Shown piece by piece: positions 15,141 to 17,438 of a stretch of DNA of 17,438 nucleotides. The notes under the pieces were generated by a model. It worked only from the letters and a program-made list of their open reading frames with translations, made no database searches and was not told the DNA's origin. A program made the position numbers and the translations under genes. Location: the NCBI GenBank assembly GCA_045634085.1, contig JAZQZM010000042.1, positions 1-17,438 on the forward strand, written 5' to 3'. Source of the DNA: HGM04593 sp045634085. GTDB taxonomy: Bacteria; Bacteroidota; Bacteroidia; Bacteroidales; Bacteroidaceae. Every line of letters begins with the position of its first letter. Position 1 is the stretch's first letter.

Positions 15141-15776
15141 TTATTCGAATATCAGTTTGCCGAACTGTTCCGGACGGTGGAAACTTGGCTCGGCCCACTC
15201 GATGGGGCTCCATGAGAGGAAGTGCGGGGTGGGGAGTTCGTCGCCGCATTTGTAGAAGTTCGCATTCATCTGTCTGCCGCAGAAACACTCAACGCCACTG
15301 CGGAACAGCGCTGTTGCCGGTATCACCTCAATGACACTCCATGAGTGTTCACCCTGGCGCAGTTCAAAAGGAGCAGTGCCCAATGACGGCATGCGTTCAA
15401 CGCTGTCGAGCACCTCTTTGCCGGCAGGCTCTTTGGGGGCGTCGGCTGGGTGCCATGCAAGCAGTAGCTTGCCTGTACATGTGCACTCGAAATTGTAGTA
15501 GTCAAGATTACCCTCTGGCGAAACGAAGAACTCTACACAGGGGTCGGTCCATGTACGTCCCTGGTCCTCGGTCACGGCAGCCTTTATATCATTCTCAGTG
15601 ACCTGGAACTTGATGTACAGTTTTGTGCCGTCATGGAAAATTCTGAATGTGGCCTTTGGCGAGTATGGGAACTGTGCCGGCCAGTTGCAGCAGTCAATGG
15701 CATGTTCGGGCAGTGTTTCGAATATCTTGTCCAAATCTCCTGTTGGAACAATCTTAGGTACGTTTATTGTCTTCAT
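15141..15776 (-). CDS. Carbohydrate-binding family 9-like (DOMON-type) protein
   Basis: A 211-residue protein resembling the CBM9-like sugar-binding domain found as a stand-alone protein in Bacteroidales. Seen in order are an N-terminal strand region (KTINVPKIV), FRIFHDGTKLYIKFQVTENDIKA, the conserved DPCVEFFVSPEGNLDYYNFECTCTGKLLLAW core (about 80-110), the WSVIEVIPATALF segment, and a closing CGDELPTPHFLSWSPI....FHRPEQFGKLIFE. No signal peptide or lipobox is visible, so it is probably cytoplasmic. The start chosen is the ATG at 15776 (MKTINVPK); the longer frame to 15800 adds eight unlikely residues. It is monocistronic and convergent with the STAND gene. The ligand is unknown. Confidence 0.75.
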   Translation of the reverse strand: MKTINVPKIVPTGDLDKIFETLPEHAIDCCNWPAQFPYSPKATFRIFHDGTKLYIKFQVTENDIKAAVTEDQGRTWTDPCVEFFVSPEGNLDYYNFECTCTGKLLLAWHPADAPKEPAGKEVLDSVERMPSLGTAPFELRQGEHSWSVIEVIPATALFRSGVECFCGRQMNANFYKCGDELPTPHFLSWSPIEWAEPSFHRPEQFGKLIFE

Positions 15777-15841
15777 TGTCTGGTTAGTTTTAGTTTGCAA
15801 ATCCGGGCATTGCAGCCCACTGATACGTTGCTTATCTTTTG

Positions 15842-15874
15842 CTAAGATATATTAAAAATACGATTTTGGGCAAA
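15842..15874 (-). promoter_or_regulatory. Candidate promoter of the CBM9-like gene
   Basis: On the minus strand TTTG (15874-15871) lies 21 bases before TATCTTAG (15849-15842). This is a fair match to TTTG-N19/21-TAnnTTTG with two mismatches, about 65 bases before the gene start. Confidence 0.4.
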
Positions 15875-15908
15875 AAAGTGTTTTTTTTTAATTATTTTTC
15901 TCTTCAGT

Positions 15909-15934
15909 TGTAACAAATAAGTATTTTCTCCGTC
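15909..15934 (+). promoter_or_regulatory. ECF-type promoter of the sigma factor operon
   Basis: TGTAAC (15909-15914) and CGTC (15931-15934) are separated by 16 bases. This is the classic extracytoplasmic-function sigma promoter shape (AAC motif at -35, CGTC at -10), and unlike the TTTG/TAnnTTTG boxes elsewhere in the window. It lies about 60 bases ahead of the ECF sigma gene, so positive autoregulation is likely. Confidence 0.65.
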
Positions 15935-15992
15935 ATAAGGGTGAGAACTGATTGAAAGGTTCAACTTTAAAAAACACAAACATTGAGATAAA

Positions 15993-16478
15993 GTGATACA
16001 CGCAGAATTCAAAAGGCGGTTCCTGCCGCTACAGAAGATGCTTTATTGCGAGGCATTCAGGATGCTTTGCGACAGCTTTGAGGCAGAGGATGCTGTGCAG
16101 AACCTTTATCTCAAGTTATGGGAGAAGAGGGATGAACTGGACTCAATTGCTGCTCCCGAGGCTTATTGCCGCACTTTGTTGAAAAATATCTGCATTGACC
16201 GTTGGAGAACCATTAGAAGTCATGACGGACTGCAGGACGTTGCAGCTGATGATGTTGCAGGGGATTCTCCTCCCGATATAGAACGGCGTGAGGCTGACGA
16301 GTGCCTGGCCAAGTTCCTTGCCACTCTGCCATGGCAGCATAGCCGTGTAATGCAGATGAGAATGAATGGCTGCGGCTTTGAGGAGATTGAAGAGGTGACG
16401 GGGCTTTCACAGGCAAACATCAGGGTGATAGTCTCAAGAACGAGAAAAAGATTCAGAGAGTTTTACGATAACTTATAA
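15993..16478 (+). CDS. ECF-type RNA polymerase sigma-70 factor
   Basis: A 161-residue alternative sigma factor that directs RNA polymerase to a small regulon. Region 2 (about 5-72) contains the core-binding and -10 recognition helices (FEAEDAVQNLYLKLWEKRDEL, PEAYCRTLLKNICIDRWR). Region 4 (about 103-156) has the helix-turn-helix ALPWQ-like TLPWQHSRVMQMRMNGCGFEEIEEVTGLSQANIRVIVSRTRKRFRE. There is no C-terminal extension. The start must be the GTG at 15993: an in-frame stop lies three codons upstream, and the next ATG (16038) would remove part of region 2. The stop overlaps the RBS of the next gene, so the two are translationally close. The GTG start may keep expression low. Confidence 0.9.
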   Translation: MIHAEFKRRFLPLQKMLYCEAFRMLCDSFEAEDAVQNLYLKLWEKRDELDSIAAPEAYCRTLLKNICIDRWRTIRSHDGLQDVAADDVAGDSPPDIERREADECLAKFLATLPWQHSRVMQMRMNGCGFEEIEEVTGLSQANIRVIVSRTRKRFREFYDNL

Positions 16479-16483
16479 AGGAG
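16477..16483 (+). promoter_or_regulatory. Strong ribosome binding site of the anti-sigma gene
   Basis: AAAGGAG lies 7 bases before the ATG at 16491 and overlaps the sigma factor stop. Such good Shine-Dalgarno sites are uncommon in Bacteroidales. It decides the ATG at 16491 over the in-frame TTG at 16485, which is too close to the site. Confidence 0.7.
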
Positions 16484-16490
16484 TTTGATT

Positions 16491-17069
16491 ATGGAAAAAG
16501 AGAAACTGGACATTATGATAGAACGGTTCTTCAATGCCGAGCTGTCTGTTGAGGAGGAGCGCGAACTATGCTGCTACCTGCGCGAGCATGACGTTCCAGC
16601 CGAGCTCCGTAAGGATAAGGAGGCTATCATCGCACTTTGCGGCGAGGAGCGTGAGGCCGTGTTGCCCTCAGGTGCCGAGGCGCGTCTTGAGGCGATGCTT
16701 GACACTCTTGCCGAGGATGAGGTGCCAGATGTATCCGATGAGTGTGATGCCGGTGGGGCAAAAAGACGCATTTTTAAGATTCCTCGACTTGTGTGGCATG
16801 GTGCGGCAGCTGTTGCTCTGTTGGCTGTGGGTTATATATTTATGGATGAGAATGTTCAGTCGCATGAAAAGCAGCAAACTGTTGTTGCCGAGTTTGCCGA
16901 GGAGGATACTTTCGACAATCCCGAGGATGCTATGGTGTGTTTCAAGGGCGCATTTGAAAATATGATGCTTGTAGTAAATACAACACACAAAAATACGCGC
17001 AAAATGGAGAACAACTTGAACAAGGCTGTTGCTCCGTATAAAAATATGATAAAAATAAACATTCAATAA
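16491..17069 (+). CDS. Putative anti-sigma factor, single-pass membrane protein
   Basis: A 192-residue protein. Its cytoplasmic N-terminal part (MEKEKLDIMIERFFNAELSVEEERELCCYLRE) resembles the short helical segment of Bacteroidetes anti-sigma proteins. One transmembrane helix follows (about residues 102-118, WHGAAAVALLAVGYIFM), and then a periplasmic part of about 70 residues. Its position 12 bases after the ECF sigma stop is the usual place for the cognate anti-sigma factor, which holds the sigma at the membrane until a signal arrives. No zinc-binding HxxxCxxC motif is seen, so it is not a classical ZAS. The role is inferred mainly from context. Confidence 0.65.
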   Translation: MEKEKLDIMIERFFNAELSVEEERELCCYLREHDVPAELRKDKEAIIALCGEEREAVLPSGAEARLEAMLDTLAEDEVPDVSDECDAGGAKRRIFKIPRLVWHGAAAVALLAVGYIFMDENVQSHEKQQTVVAEFAEEDTFDNPEDAMVCFKGAFENMMLVVNTTHKNTRKMENNLNKAVAPYKNMIKINIQ

Positions 17070-17076
17070 TTGAATT

Positions 17077-17438
17077 ATGAAACGGTATATTTTAACAACA
17101 TTGTTTGCACTTGTGCTTTTTGCCGGTTCTGCCTTTGCCACAGGGCATATACCGCAAAATGATGGAAAAAGCGAGGCCGAGATGTATATAAAGAAAGTGG
17201 CAAAAATAAAGTCCGGTGAGATTGATTACGCATATATCTCGTCGAGTATGTTCAGACAGATGTTCAAAATGCTGGGGGCAGATGGGGAGTTGAATGCTAT
17301 CCCCTTGCAGTTGACATCAATAAGAAGCATGCGACAATTTACGGCTACAGGTCCTGAGGGATACAAACAGCTTTCACAGGCCATGGACATATTCCTGCAA
17401 GAAGAGGAGAGTGTAATGGGTATGAAGCTAATGGCGCT
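17077..17438 (+). CDS. Secreted DUF4252-like protein (partial)
   Basis: The frame starts at the ATG at 17077 and runs off the window after 120 codons. A clear signal peptide (MKRYILTTLFALVLFAGSAFA, cleavage near residue 21) sends it to the periplasm or outer membrane. The mature segment GEIDYAYISSSMFRQMFKMLG resembles the VTYVYISKAM pattern of DUF4252 proteins, which are often encoded beside ECF sigma factors in Bacteroidetes. It lies 7 bases after the anti-sigma stop, so it is the third gene of the operon and probably a target or sensor of the same regulon. The molecular function is unknown. Confidence 0.65.
   Translation, partial: MKRYILTTLFALVLFAGSAFATGHIPQNDGKSEAEMYIKKVAKIKSGEIDYAYISSSMFRQMFKMLGADGELNAIPLQLTSIRSMRQFTATGPEGYKQLSQAMDIFLQEEESVMGMKLMA

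Noticed and set aside
1..17438. CRISPR array, rRNA genes or prophage genes
   Set aside because: No regularly spaced direct repeats, no rRNA-like stretch and no integrase, capsid or terminase-like protein were seen.

Overview
The window looks like a chromosomal segment from a Bacteroidales bacterium (Bacteroides, Phocaeicola or Prevotella type). The evidence is a type III glutamine synthetase, an S41 peptidase / dCMP deaminase / small lipoprotein / M3 peptidase cluster of the kind I recall from Bacteroides, an ECF sigma factor with a TGTAAC...CGTC promoter, and several promoters of the Bacteroidota form TTTG-N19-TAnnTTTG. No species can be assigned from the sequence alone.

Layout. Bases 1-134 hold the end of an IS3-family element (IS150-like terminus and the first 31 codons of a transposase). 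A hypothetical gene of 163 codons (minus) follows, then a leader with mutually exclusive RNA hairpins upstream of it. A tRNA-Gly(CCC) gene (plus) has its own promoter and terminator, and is followed by a 24-bp perfect palindrome. Bases 1397-6041 are a four-gene minus-strand cluster, in transcription order M3 peptidase, lipoprotein, dCMP deaminase, S41 carboxyl-terminal processing peptidase. The last three are tightly spaced, and the cluster ends in a hairpin terminator. Next, nagA (minus) and a type III glutamine synthetase (plus) diverge from a 594-bp intergenic region, each with a recognisable promoter box.

Bases 10369-14982 carry the most striking gene: a 1537-codon protein with an N-terminal DUF4062/TIR-like domain, a P-loop (STAND-type) NTPase with Walker A and B motifs, a probable winged-helix segment, and about 1000 residues of predicted helical C-terminal region. 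Its base composition and arginine codons differ from its neighbours, and hairpins bound it on both sides. I infer an acquired, single-gene, Avs/NLR-like anti-phage defence protein. I do not recognise it as a described system.

The right end holds a cytoplasmic CBM9-like protein (minus) and a plus-strand operon: ECF sigma factor, single-pass putative anti-sigma protein, and a secreted DUF4252-like protein that runs off the window. The operon appears to be autoregulated from an ECF-type promoter.

Functionally, the housekeeping genes cover protein turnover (S41, M3), pyrimidine metabolism (dCMP deaminase), amino-sugar use (NagA) and nitrogen assimilation (GlnN). The STAND gene, the IS and possibly the 163-codon gene look like accessory additions.
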